A stretch of 64,000 bases of DNA, from assembly GCA_002439585.1 (NCBI GenBank), contig DJOF01000018.1, positions 19,373-83,372 on the forward strand. The letters run 5' to 3'. The DNA comes from Bacteroidales bacterium UBA6445. GTDB taxonomy: Bacteria > Bacteroidota > Bacteroidia > Bacteroidales > UBA932. The position numbers and the translations under genes are program-made. Each line of letters starts with the position of its first letter. Position 1 is the stretch's first letter. The notes under the pieces were generated by a model. The model was not told where the DNA came from. It saw only the letters and a list, made by a program, of their open reading frames with translations, and did no database searches. This document shows, one piece after another, positions 44,817 to 52,735 of the stretch.

Positions 44817-46439
44817 CTACATCATGCCGCCATCTGGCATTGCAGGAGCTGCAGGAGTCGGTTCCGGTATGTCTACGATACCGCACTCTGTAGTCAGGAA
44901 CATGCCTGCTACTGATGCTGCATTCTCAAGAGCTACACGGCTTACCTTGGTAGGATCAATGACACCGGCCTCGAACATGTTGACATATTCGTCAGTGCGG
45001 GCATTGTAACCGAAGTCGCCTTTGCCTTCACGGATCTTCTGTATGATAACGCTGCCGTCTACACCTGCATTGTGCGCTATCTGACGAAGAGGCTCCTCAA
45101 TTGCGCGTGAGATAATGTGTATACCAGTGGTCTCATCTTCATTTTCACCCTTGAGGTTCTTGAGAGCCTCAGCTGCGCGGATGTAAGCTACACCACCGCC
45201 AGGAAGGTAACCCTCCTCAACTGCTGCACGTGTGGCGTTGAGGGCATCCTCTACACGGTCTTTCTTCTCTTTCATCTCAACCTCGGTCTTTGCGCCTACA
45301 TAAAGGACTGCAACACCACCAGCGAGCTTTCCGAGACGTTCCTGAAGTTTCTCCTTGTCATAGTCAGAAGTAGTCGTAGAGATCTGCTTGCGGATAAGCT
45401 CAACGCGCTCTGCAATGTCATCCTTATTGCCTGCACCGCCTACGATTGTAGTATTCTCCTTGCTGATAGTGACTTTCTCCGCCTTACCAAGCATCTCAGG
45501 AGTAGTGTTCTCAAGAGTGAATCCTCTCTCCTCGGAGATAAGGGTTGCACCTGTAAGAGTTGCTATATCCTGAAGCATCTCCTTGCGGCGGTCTCCAAAT
45601 CCAGGAGCCTTTACAGCGGCTACCTTGATTGTGCCACGAAGCCTGTTGACAACAAGTGTTGTAAGAGCCTCACCGTCAACATCCTCAGCTATGATGAATA
45701 GTGACTTGCCGTCTCTTGCTATCGGCTCAAGAATAGGAAGAAGGTCTTTCATTGAGGATATCTTCTTATCTGTGATGAGGATAAGAGGATTGTCAAGACG
45801 AGCCTCCATCTTGTCTGAATCAGTCATGAAGTAAGGAGAGATATATCCTCTGTCGAACTGCATTCCCTCGACAACCTTAACCTCTGTCTCGGTACCTTTT
45901 GCCTCTTCAACAGTGATGACACCGTCCTTCTTTACCTTTGACATTGCGTCAGCGATAAGTTTTCCGATAGTTGCATCGTTATTTGCGGATACTGTGCCGA
46001 CCTGCTCTATCTTGGAGTAGTCATCACCGACCTGCTGACTCTGCTCCTTGAGGTTGGCTACAACTGCACTGACAGCCTTGTCAATACCTTTCTTAAGATC
46101 CATCGGGCTTGCGCCAGCGGTAACATTCTTAAGACCTACATTGATGATGGCTTGTGCAAGTACGGTAGCGGTTGTTGTACCGTCACCGGCCTGCTCATTG
46201 GTCTTGGAAGCGACTTCCTTGACCATCTGTGCGCCCATGTTGGCGAATTTGTCCTTAAGCTCAACCTCTTTAGCTACAGTGACACCGTCCTTTGTTACCT
46301 GAGGTGCACCGAACTTCTTGTCAATGACAACGTTGCGTCCTTTCGGACCCAAGGTGACCTTCACTGCATCTGCAAGTGCGTCTGCCCCTTCCTTCATCTT
46401 GGAACGGACCTCTGTATCGAATCTGATATCTTTTGCCAT
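44817..46439 (-). CDS. groEL: Chaperonin GroEL (60 kDa)
   Basis: A 540-residue ATP-driven folding chamber subunit. Typical motifs are intact: LGPKGRNVVIDKKFG, the ATP-site segment GDGTTTATVLAQAI, and the Gly/Met-rich tail ending PDGGMM. It is 19 bases downstream of groES in the usual groESL order. No CIRCE element is found upstream of groES, so regulation is not HrcA-type by what I can see. Confidence 0.98.
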   Translation of the reverse strand: MAKDIRFDTEVRSKMKEGADALADAVKVTLGPKGRNVVIDKKFGAPQVTKDGVTVAKEVELKDKFANMGAQMVKEVASKTNEQAGDGTTTATVLAQAIINVGLKNVTAGASPMDLKKGIDKAVSAVVANLKEQSQQVGDDYSKIEQVGTVSANNDATIGKLIADAMSKVKKDGVITVEEAKGTETEVKVVEGMQFDRGYISPYFMTDSDKMEARLDNPLILITDKKISSMKDLLPILEPIARDGKSLFIIAEDVDGEALTTLVVNRLRGTIKVAAVKAPGFGDRRKEMLQDIATLTGATLISEERGFTLENTTPEMLGKAEKVTISKENTTIVGGAGNKDDIAERVELIRKQISTTTSDYDKEKLQERLGKLAGGVAVLYVGAKTEVEMKEKKDRVEDALNATRAAVEEGYLPGGGVAYIRAAEALKNLKGENEDETTGIHIISRAIEEPLRQIAHNAGVDGSVIIQKIREGKGDFGYNARTDEYVNMFEAGVIDPTKVSRVALENAASVAGMFLTTECGIVDIPEPTPAAPAMPDGGMM

Positions 46440-46458
46440 AATTGTATCTCCTTATAAA

Positions 46459-46725
46459 TTATAATATTGCCAAAATGTCTGACTGACGGACGATAAGATA
46501 TTTCTTATCTTCCACGGTCACTTCAGTTCCCGCGTATTTGCCATAGAGAACATCGTCACCGACCTTTACCTCCATCGGCTCATCTTTCTTGCCGGGGCCA
46601 CAGGCAATTACTTTGCCCTGCTGCGGTTTCTCTTTTGCTGTGTCGGGGATATAAAGCCCTGCAGCTGTCTTTGTCTCAGCTTCTTTGGGTTCTATGACCA
46701 CTCTGTCTGCTAATGGTTTGATCAT
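46459..46725 (-). CDS. groES: Co-chaperonin GroES (10 kDa)
   Basis: An 88-residue lid subunit of the GroEL chamber. It starts MIKPLADRVVIEPKEAETKTAAGLYIPD, with the mobile loop at about residues 16-32, and ends with GTEVTVEDKKYLIVRQSDILAIL, all standard. First gene of the groESL operon. Confidence 0.98.
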   Translation of the reverse strand: MIKPLADRVVIEPKEAETKTAAGLYIPDTAKEKPQQGKVIACGPGKKDEPMEVKVGDDVLYGKYAGTEVTVEDKKYLIVRQSDILAIL

Positions 46726-46749
46726 GATTTATACGTTATTAATATATAT

Positions 46750-46907
46750 TCGTTAAAAATTTATATCGGCCTCTTCGGGAATGTTACCCTACTGAAGCCG
46801 TGACATTTTTATTCAATAGACGTGCCATCTCATATTTGTGACAAATTGTCATGCCTGTATTTCCAGCAAGGCGAGAGTGTGGCGTTTTGTAGCATATCCT
46901 GCCAGTT
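46750..46907. other. groES-manA divergent intergenic region
   Basis: Upstream of groES on the minus strand lies an imperfect hairpin (about 46767-46800, CGGCTTC with GAAG..GCCG and an inner GGG/CCC pair) followed by A/T-rich sequence. No TAnnTTTG box on the minus strand and no CIRCE repeat were found, so groESL control is unresolved here. Confidence 0.35.
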
Positions 46908-46939
46908 TTTTTATTTCCGCGTCAAATGAACTAAATTTG
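46908..46939 (+). promoter_or_regulatory. Promoter of the isomerase-like gene
   Basis: TTTT (46908-46911) in place of TTTG, 20-bp spacer, TAAATTTG (46932-46939), a perfect -7 box. The leader is about 90 bases and holds an 8-bp stem (CCTTCCGAA with TTCGGAGG, one bulge, about 46969-46994). Confidence 0.5.
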
Positions 46940-47036
46940 TCGTGATGCAGTGTTGGCCATCATTGCCCCTTCCGAAGTCGTATTATTCGGAGGCTGTGGC
47001 TTCTGACGGCAATGGCGCTGCGATATTACTAAGATT

Positions 47037-48263
47037 ATGGCAGAAAAGAAATTATATCCGTTGAAGTTTGTCCCGTTGGCGGCAAGAACCGAGTGGGGCG
47101 GAGACCGCTTCATAAATGTCTTTGGCAAATCTTATACAGAAAAAATACGTACTACCTCCTCTACAGGCAAACCTTCATATAAGGAAGTTCCGCTGACAAT
47201 AGATGACCGTCTCGGAGTAAGTTATGAGATTGCCGATCTCGGTGACAAAGACTCGGCAGTTGCAGACGGTTGGCTTAAGGACTGTACCATGAGCGAGATT
47301 ATGGAGACATATCTGGAGAATATGGTAGGGGAGTATAGCTATTCCTGTTACGGAAGGCAGTTCCCGCTTATGGTGAGGCTGCTTGATGTGGAAGGACGGA
47401 CGCCTCTGGTGGTATGTCCCGATGATGAGATCGCCAGACAGCGATATGACACTCTCGGCAAGGCTAAACTCTGGTACGTGATGCATGCAGACGAGGGATC
47501 GTCTCTGTATCTTGGTCTCTCTCGGACTTTGACAGCTTCTGAATTCTATGCCAAAGCTATTGACGGGACTCTTGAAGAAGTACTTTTTAAGGTGACTCCG
47601 CACTCTGGGGAGCTCTTCCTTATTCCTCCTGGGATGGTACATGCTGCTTCTTCCGGAGTGCTGATTGCCGAGATAACTGAGTCGTCGGACCTGGATTTCA
47701 GTATATACGGCTGGGGGAAGAAAGTGACTGATAGCCATGTGTCATTTTCTTACAGCCCCGCGGGGAAAGGCGGAACAGCGGCTGTAGAAGAGCTTTCTCT
47801 TGAAGCCGCATTTGACTTCATCGATTTCAAGGGAGATGGACAGACATGCCGCTTAGGAATGCTTTCGGATCTGATGAAGTCTGCGGAGACAACCATTGTA
47901 AAGCGTAATGACCTCTCAGTATCCGCGATAGATCTGAAAACTCCACTGCATGTAAATATGGGTGATACAGACGTATTTACAATCTATGTATGTGTCTCCG
48001 GAGCGGCCGAGATAATTCCCTCTGGAGGAGAAGGAGTAAAGTTCGGGACTGGAGAATGTGTCCTTGTTCCTGCTTCTTTGGAGGACTTCTCGATAATGCC
48101 GTTGGCACATGGCTCGGCATTGCTTGAAGCCACACTTGAGCCGCATGAAGCCACAGACGGGTACATAGACCCCGAGGCTGAAGCTACCCTACCAGAGGCA
48201 CAGGAAGGACAGGGAGAAGGTGCGCTTGAGAGCCTTCTCAGGGGCAAGACAAGGGAGTCTTAA
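47037..48263 (+). CDS. Mannose-6-phosphate isomerase-like cupin, zinc ligands lost
   Basis: The fold and length (408 residues) match class I phosphomannose isomerases: LYPLKFVPLAARTEWGGDR at the start, the PGMVHAASSG cupin strand, and a second cupin half ending ECVLVPASLEDF. However, the zinc-binding QVHP motif reads V125-V-C127-P, and the Glu of the GKTEMWYV-type segment is Lys144 (GKAKLWYV). Only His202 of the four usual ligands remains. So fructose-6-P/mannose-6-P conversion is doubtful; it may be a sugar-sensing or binding homologue. A Glu-rich tail follows from about 385. It is 14 bases upstream of an S4-domain gene and probably co-transcribed with it. Confidence 0.75.
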   Translation: MAEKKLYPLKFVPLAARTEWGGDRFINVFGKSYTEKIRTTSSTGKPSYKEVPLTIDDRLGVSYEIADLGDKDSAVADGWLKDCTMSEIMETYLENMVGEYSYSCYGRQFPLMVRLLDVEGRTPLVVCPDDEIARQRYDTLGKAKLWYVMHADEGSSLYLGLSRTLTASEFYAKAIDGTLEEVLFKVTPHSGELFLIPPGMVHAASSGVLIAEITESSDLDFSIYGWGKKVTDSHVSFSYSPAGKGGTAAVEELSLEAAFDFIDFKGDGQTCRLGMLSDLMKSAETTIVKRNDLSVSAIDLKTPLHVNMGDTDVFTIYVCVSGAAEIIPSGGEGVKFGTGECVLVPASLEDFSIMPLAHGSALLEATLEPHEATDGYIDPEAEATLPEAQEGQGEGALESLLRGKTRES

Positions 48264-48277
48264 GCAGAGATATTGGG

Positions 48278-48712
48278 ATGGAACAGGATGTAAGAATAGA
48301 TAAGTATCTGTGGGCTATAAGGGTCTTCAAGACTCGTAGTGAGGCAGCCGATGCCTGCAAGAATAACAGAGTCAAAGTCAATGGCTCTGACGCAAAACCG
48401 TCAAGGCTCATAAAGCCCGGAGATAAGATCGAGGTGCGGAAGGCTGCTGTACACTTTACTTATAGGGTAAAAGCCATGCTTGGTAGCAGGGTAGGGGCGG
48501 CTCTTGTACCAGAGTATGCTGAAGATCTTACTCCACAGTCGGAGAAAGATAAACTTGTTTCTCCGGTTGAGACTTTCTTCGTTACACGAGACCGTGGTAC
48601 GGGACGTCCCACAAAGAAAGACCGGCGTGTTATGAATGTCATGATGTTAGAGCTGTTGGATGATGAGAGCTCGGACTTTGATGACGATGACGAGGACGAT
48701 GACGAGGAGTAG
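48278..48712 (+). CDS. S4 domain RNA-binding protein (Hsp15/HslR-like)
   Basis: A 144-residue protein. The S4 domain is at residues about 5-60 (RIDKYLWAIRVFKTRSEAADACKNNRVKVNGSDAKPSRLIKPGD), as in Hsp15, which binds stalled 50S subunits carrying peptidyl-tRNA. The C-terminal third is basic then strongly acidic (a D/E-only tail at about 130-144), a charge pattern frequent in Bacteroidetes members. It ends 3 bases from the convergent trpS stop. Confidence 0.9.
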   Translation: MEQDVRIDKYLWAIRVFKTRSEAADACKNNRVKVNGSDAKPSRLIKPGDKIEVRKAAVHFTYRVKAMLGSRVGAALVPEYAEDLTPQSEKDKLVSPVETFFVTRDRGTGRPTKKDRRVMNVMMLELLDDESSDFDDDDEDDDEE

Positions 48713-48714
48713 TG

Positions 48715-49803
48715 CTACTCTCGGCTGTATTTTCTCGCCTGATCGGCTATCAGCTGCGCATCGTCAAAATAGTCGATCTTCATGGCTTTGCGGACTTCAG
48801 ACATGGTCTTCGACGCCGTCTCGCGAGCAGATTCCGTACCTTTTCTCAGAATCTCGAATACGGCTGGGATATCTTTCTCGAACTCATGCCTTCTCTCCCT
48901 TATGGGCGCGAGGGTCTTCTCCAATACCGCATACAGGAGTTTCTTTACCTTCACATCACCGAGTCCGCCTCTCCGGTAGTGGTCTTTCATCTCATCGAGG
49001 CTTGAATAATCAGGGGCAAATTCTGCAAAATCCTCCTTTGTCGAGAAGGCATCAAGATAGGTAAATACCGTATTTCCTTCTACCTTCCCGGGATCGCTTA
49101 CCTTGAGATGATCAGGGTCGGTGAACATCCCCATTACCTTCTTGCGTACCTCTTCCGGGGTGTCTGACAAGTAGATGCAGTTGCCGAGAGATTTGCTCAT
49201 CTTGGCTTTCCCGTCAGTTCCTGGCAGCCTAAGACATACGCTATTCTCTGGCAGGAGTATCTCTGGCTCTACAAGTACGTCTCCATATATGCTGTTGAAT
49301 TTGCGCACTATCTCACGAGTCTGCTCTATCATCGGTTCTTGATCTTCACCGGCAGGAACTATTGTGCCTTTGAAAGCTGTGATGTCGGCAGCCTGGCTTA
49401 TTGGGTAGCAGAAGAATCCTACAGGCAAGGTCTTTTCGAAATCCCTCATCTGGATCTCAGCCTTGACCGTTGGGTTGCGCTGCAGGCGTGAGACAGTAAC
49501 AAGGTTCATGTAGTAGAAAGTCAGCTCCGCAAGTTCGGGTATCATGGACTGTATGAACAGCGTACATTTGCCTGGGTCGATACCGCAAGAGAGATAGTCC
49601 AAGGCAACTTCGATGATATTCTGCCTGATTTTCTCAGGATTGTCCGCATTGTCGGTGAGAGCCTGTGCATCCGCGATGAATACGAACATCTTGTCATAGT
49701 CGCCTGCGTTCTGTAGCTCGACCCTTCTCTTGAGCGAGCCTACATAGTGCCCCAAGTGGAGTCTCCCGGTAGGCCTGTCGCCTGTAAGTATAACTTTCTG
49801 CAT
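48715..49803 (-). CDS. trpS: Tryptophanyl-tRNA synthetase
   Basis: A 362-residue class Ic synthetase that charges tRNA-Trp. HIGH-type motif GRLHLGHYVGS near residue 13 and KMSKS intact (GKAKMSKSLGN, about 200). The start at 49803 gives the usual MQKVILTGDRPTG. It lies just after the terminator of tRNA-Leu(CAA) on the same strand. Confidence 0.97.
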   Translation of the reverse strand: MQKVILTGDRPTGRLHLGHYVGSLKRRVELQNAGDYDKMFVFIADAQALTDNADNPEKIRQNIIEVALDYLSCGIDPGKCTLFIQSMIPELAELTFYYMNLVTVSRLQRNPTVKAEIQMRDFEKTLPVGFFCYPISQAADITAFKGTIVPAGEDQEPMIEQTREIVRKFNSIYGDVLVEPEILLPENSVCLRLPGTDGKAKMSKSLGNCIYLSDTPEEVRKKVMGMFTDPDHLKVSDPGKVEGNTVFTYLDAFSTKEDFAEFAPDYSSLDEMKDHYRRGGLGDVKVKKLLYAVLEKTLAPIRERRHEFEKDIPAVFEILRKGTESARETASKTMSEVRKAMKIDYFDDAQLIADQARKYSRE

Positions 49804-49844
49804 GTTGTCAATCTTGTGAGTGTGGATAATGGCTTTCCTTATAT

Positions 49845-49882
49845 AAAAAAGGATAACTTACGATGCCTAATCGAAGTTATCC
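49845..49882 (-). terminator. Terminator of tRNA-Leu(CAA)
   Basis: 9-bp stem (49851-49859 with 49874-49882) extended inside by a CGA/TCG pair, then six T on the minus strand. It falls between the tRNA and trpS. Confidence 0.85.
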
Positions 49883-49902
49883 CCGTGTTGTCCAATAAGT
49901 TG

Positions 49903-49988
49903 TGCCCAAAGCCGGGCTCGAACCGGCACGTCTTTTGAGGGACATTGGATTTTGAGTCCAACGCGTCTACCAATTCCGCCATTCGGGC
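49903..49988 (-). tRNA. tRNA-Leu (anticodon CAA)
   Basis: Acceptor GCCCGAA pairs with TTTGGGC (one G-U), discriminator A at 49903. Anticodon stem TTGGA/TCCAA with loop CTCAAAA gives CAA. The long variable arm (GTCCCTCAAAAGAC) and GGTTCGAGCCC T-arm confirm a class II Leu tRNA. CCA is not encoded. Confidence 0.95.
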
Positions 49989-50001
49989 AAATGAATCCTT
50001 A

Positions 50002-50033
50002 CAAAGTTATAACGAAAAATATTTCCTTGCAAA
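50002..50033 (-). promoter_or_regulatory. sigma-ABfr promoter of tRNA-Leu(CAA)
   Basis: Minus strand TTTG (50033-50030), 20-bp spacer, TAACTTTG (50009-50002), full consensus, about 13 bases before the tRNA 5' end. Confidence 0.75.
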
Positions 50034-50034
50034 A

Positions 50035-50499
50035 TTATTTTTCCCTGTCATGCCATTTGCCGATTTGGGCGCGACGGAACTCCTCTTCTCCAATAAACAG
50101 ACGTGCTACCTTTTCAGTAGAGAGAATCTCACGCAGCTTAGGTGCGAATTTCAGCTCTGCCTCCCGAGACTCGCTGACGGCTTTGAGGTAGTTGTCGAGC
50201 AATGTAGAGATCTCATGCTCAGGACGTCCGGCATCAAGGCTCTCTTTGAGGGCATTGTAGCTCTTTATCATCTTGCCGAATGCCATTCTCCGCTCTTTCT
50301 CAAGGCTGTTGTAGACGGGCCAGAATTTCTCGGCCTCAGAAGGCGTAAGATCCATTGCCGAAGTGAGATATGCTATCTTCTCGGCCTGCATCCTCTCTCC
50401 CCACTGGTCGTTGCACAGACTGCTACCTTCCGATGTCCCTGAAGCTAAGGCTAACAGGAATACCGTAACTATAGTTGCAAGTTTATTTCTCGTTCTCAT
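50035..50499 (-). CDS. Spy/CpxP-like periplasmic helical protein
   Basis: A 154-residue exported protein with signal peptide (about 1-26, MRTRNKLATIVTVFLLALASG). The mature part is highly charged and helical: RMQAEKIAYLTSAMDLTPSEAEKFWPVYN is the LTxxQ-like motif region of the Spy/CpxP group, followed by a long helix (KERRMAFGKMIKSYNALKE). In Bacteroidetes such genes often end a sigma factor/anti-sigma operon and may act as periplasmic chaperone or stress sensor. Its start overlaps the anti-sigma-like gene by 17 bases. Confidence 0.8.
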   Translation of the reverse strand: MRTRNKLATIVTVFLLALASGTSEGSSLCNDQWGERMQAEKIAYLTSAMDLTPSEAEKFWPVYNSLEKERRMAFGKMIKSYNALKESLDAGRPEHEISTLLDNYLKAVSESREAELKFAPKLREILSTEKVARLFIGEEEFRRAQIGKWHDREK

Positions 50500-50896
50500 A
50501 ATATTCTATCTGTTCTATGCTTATATTGTTGTCTATAAGATATGTCTCAATATCATCTTCACTAGAGGCCTCGGACGATGTATATTCCTCCTCCGTAGGA
50601 AGATATGGATAGCCTAAAGGAATGATATCTGCGTACTGCATCTCCTCATATTCATTGAGTAAGGGGCTTGTTGTCATTCGGAGAAGGATAGTACCTATGC
50701 CAGCGATAAGAGCGAACCCAGCCACGAGTCCAATGTATGGTGTGAGCCTACGTATATTGTTCTTTTCCGGCATGAATGCCCAGATCTTTTTCTTTTTCTG
50801 AGATTCATTCGGAATGCTCATAAGCCTCTTCTCTAGTCCATCGAAATACCCTTCGGGCACTTCATGGATTCTGTGGTATCTAACATTTCCTTTCAT
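50483..50896 (-). CDS. Anti-sigma-factor-like single-pass membrane protein
   Basis: The ATG at 50896 (MKGNVRYHRIHEVPEGYFDGLEKRL) is preferred to a GTG two codons earlier. It has a cytoplasmic N-terminus with the PEGYFDGLEKRL segment common in such Bacteroidetes proteins, one membrane helix (about residues 54-76, TPYIGLVAGFALIAGIGTILL), and an acidic extracytoplasmic tail (EEEYTSSEASSEDD). It sits between an ECF sigma gene and a Spy-like gene, so it probably restrains that sigma factor. No anti-sigma domain can be named from sequence alone. Confidence 0.7.
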   Translation of the reverse strand: MKGNVRYHRIHEVPEGYFDGLEKRLMSIPNESQKKKKIWAFMPEKNNIRRLTPYIGLVAGFALIAGIGTILLRMTTSPLLNEYEEMQYADIIPLGYPYLPTEEEYTSSEASSEDDIETYLIDNNISIEQIEYYENEK

Positions 50897-50902
50897 CGTC
50901 AC

Positions 50903-51218
50903 TTTATTTTGAGGTATCCATGCATCTGTTGTATTACCCTACTCGCAGAAGTGCAGGAGTTTGCCGTTGCTCGTGTGCTGTCAACTTTATCTTGCGCTTT
51001 ATGCCATGGACATTTTCTGCCTGTTTCGTCAGACTTCTGCTCAGTCATATATCTCGGCTACCCTCTTCAAAAAGTCATAGAAACATCCAAGAAAAATTCT
51101 CATAAAATCTATAATGAAATAAATTTAAATAAATTCTATTTTTAGACACTTTCTGTAAGTAAATGTATATTTAGGAGGCATTCTTTTTTTACGATATTTT
51201 AGCAAAACCGCAAAAAAA
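50903..51218. other. 316-base gap between the sigma factor and anti-sigma genes
   Basis: The part at 51080-51218 is very A/T-rich and could hold a promoter for the two downstream genes, though no TAnnTTTG box is found. A 49-codon minus-strand frame (50899-51048) ends 2 bases before the anti-sigma ATG; it has no family resemblance and is not called as a gene. Confidence 0.35.
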
Positions 51219-51764
51219 TCAGAATTTCCTCTTTATCTCATCTCTGATCTTCTGGCTTGCGACATGAAAAGAGGCTTTAAGCGAGCCGATTGCTGTGCCG
51301 GTTATTCTTGATATCTGCTCATACGACAGCTCTTCGAAGTATCTTAATGAGAAAACGAGCCGCTGTTTCGGTGGAAGTTTCTGCATGGCAGCCATGACTG
51401 CCGTCTCAATGTCCTGTGCACTCGCCTCAGGAGTCCCGCTCCGCGCATCTTGTCTGACGTCTGATGAGGTGCTGACAAGCCTAAAAGCATCGCGTACCCG
51501 TTTTTTCCGTAGAAAATTAAGGGACTCATTGGTCGCGATTCTGTAAATCCAAGTGAACAGGCCTGATTCTTCCCGGAAGGAAGGCAGGAAATTCCAAATC
51601 TTTATGAAAATGTCCTGTACAAGATCGTCCGCATCCTCGTGTGTTCCCACAAGGTTGCGGACGTTCCAATAGATCCTTTCGCTGTATGCCTTGACAAGGA
51701 GAGAGAATGCTTGCTCTCTCTGCCCTGAGCGGTACAGTCCGAGTATTTCCGAATCGCTTGCCAA
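51219..51764 (-). CDS. ECF-type RNA polymerase sigma factor
   Basis: A 181-residue sigma-70 family factor with only regions 2 and 4. Region 2: HEDADDLVQDIFIKIWNFLPSF with the core-binding DDLVQDIF motif, then FTWIYRIATNESLNFLRKKR. Region 4: LPPKQRLVFSLRYFEELSYEQISRITGTAIGSLKASFHVASQKI (helix-turn-helix). A Ser/Asp linker lies between them. It is 5 bases downstream of the transketolase C-terminal gene, so it may be expressed from that operon, and 316 bases upstream of the presumed anti-sigma gene. Confidence 0.93.
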   Translation of the reverse strand: MASDSEILGLYRSGQREQAFSLLVKAYSERIYWNVRNLVGTHEDADDLVQDIFIKIWNFLPSFREESGLFTWIYRIATNESLNFLRKKRVRDAFRLVSTSSDVRQDARSGTPEASAQDIETAVMAAMQKLPPKQRLVFSLRYFEELSYEQISRITGTAIGSLKASFHVASQKIRDEIKRKF

Positions 51765-51769
51765 TCTGC

Positions 51770-52723
51770 TTATTTTCTTTCGACCGCGCGCTTTGCAGCC
51801 TCTGCTATATGGATGGCGTCAAGCCCGTATGCCTTGAGAAGCTCTGACGGGGTTCCAGACTGTCCGAACCGATCTCCTCCGTTGATAAATTCCACAGGTA
51901 CAGGTGCCTTTGCTGCCAATACTCCGGCGATCAGCTCACCGAGTCCTCCTGCCATATTGTGCTCTTCAGATACTACGGCAGCACCGGTCTTGAGTATTGA
52001 GCGTACAACTGCCTCTTCATCAAGCGGTTTTATGGTTGCGATGTCGATGACTTCCGCGCAGATTCCGTCTTTCTCCAATAGATCCGCTGCCTGTAGGGTC
52101 TCCCATACCATGTGGCCGGTAGCGAACAAGGTGACGTCCTTGCCTTCATTGAGCAAGTATGCTTTGCCTATCTCGAAATCCCAGTCTTCAGGGGTGAAAT
52201 TAGGAACTGAAGGACGGCCGAAACGCAGATAAACAGGCCCTTCGTATTTTGCCGCGGCCAAAGTGGCTGCCTTTGTCTGGTTGTAGTCGCAAGGGTTGAT
52301 AACTACCATGCCGGGCAGGGCACGCATCAGCCCTATGTCTTCCATAGTCTGGTGTGTGGCTCCGTCCTCGCCTAAAGTGAGCCCAGAGTGGGAGGCTGCT
52401 ATCTTCACGTTAGTGTGGCCGTATGAGACTTCCTGACGTATCTGATCGTATACCCTTCCTGTAACAAACTCCGCGAATGAGCCTGCAAATGCAACCTTGC
52501 CGGTGATTGCAAGTCCTGCGGCCACGCCTATCATGTTGGCCTCGGCTATCCCACACTGGAAGAACCTCTCGGGAAACTTGTCTGCAAATGCATCGATCTT
52601 TACTGAACTCTTAAGGTCAGCGGCCAGTGCCACTATCCTATCATCCTTGCAGCCGGCCTCGTAAAGGCCTGCTCCGAATCCGCTTCTGGTATCCTTGCGG
52701 CCGGTATCTGTATATTTCTTCAT
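51770..52723 (-). CDS. Transketolase C-terminal subunit
   Basis: A 317-residue polypeptide with the pyrimidine-binding domain (GIAEANMIGVAAGLAITGKVAFAGSFAEF, GEDGATHQTMEDIGLMRALPGM) and the C-terminal domain of transketolase. Together with the N-terminal subunit encoded 12 bases upstream it forms a split, thiamine-diphosphate-dependent transketolase of the pentose phosphate pathway. The catalytic Glu of the pyrimidine domain (CGIAEANM) is present. Confidence 0.93.
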   Translation of the reverse strand: MKKYTDTGRKDTRSGFGAGLYEAGCKDDRIVALAADLKSSVKIDAFADKFPERFFQCGIAEANMIGVAAGLAITGKVAFAGSFAEFVTGRVYDQIRQEVSYGHTNVKIAASHSGLTLGEDGATHQTMEDIGLMRALPGMVVINPCDYNQTKAATLAAAKYEGPVYLRFGRPSVPNFTPEDWDFEIGKAYLLNEGKDVTLFATGHMVWETLQAADLLEKDGICAEVIDIATIKPLDEEAVVRSILKTGAAVVSEEHNMAGGLGELIAGVLAAKAPVPVEFINGGDRFGQSGTPSELLKAYGLDAIHIAEAAKRAVERK

Positions 52724-52735
52724 AACGGTAATCGG

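Noticed and set aside
46726..46907. CIRCE element expected upstream of groES
   Set aside because: No TTAGCACTC/GAGTGCTAA pair is present; only an unrelated imperfect hairpin.
50899..51048. 49-codon minus-strand frame whose stop sits 2 bases before the anti-sigma ATG
   Set aside because: The spacing is suggestive of coupling, but the composition is unlike a protein family, no ribosome-binding site is seen and no promoter precedes it closely. Kept only as a note.
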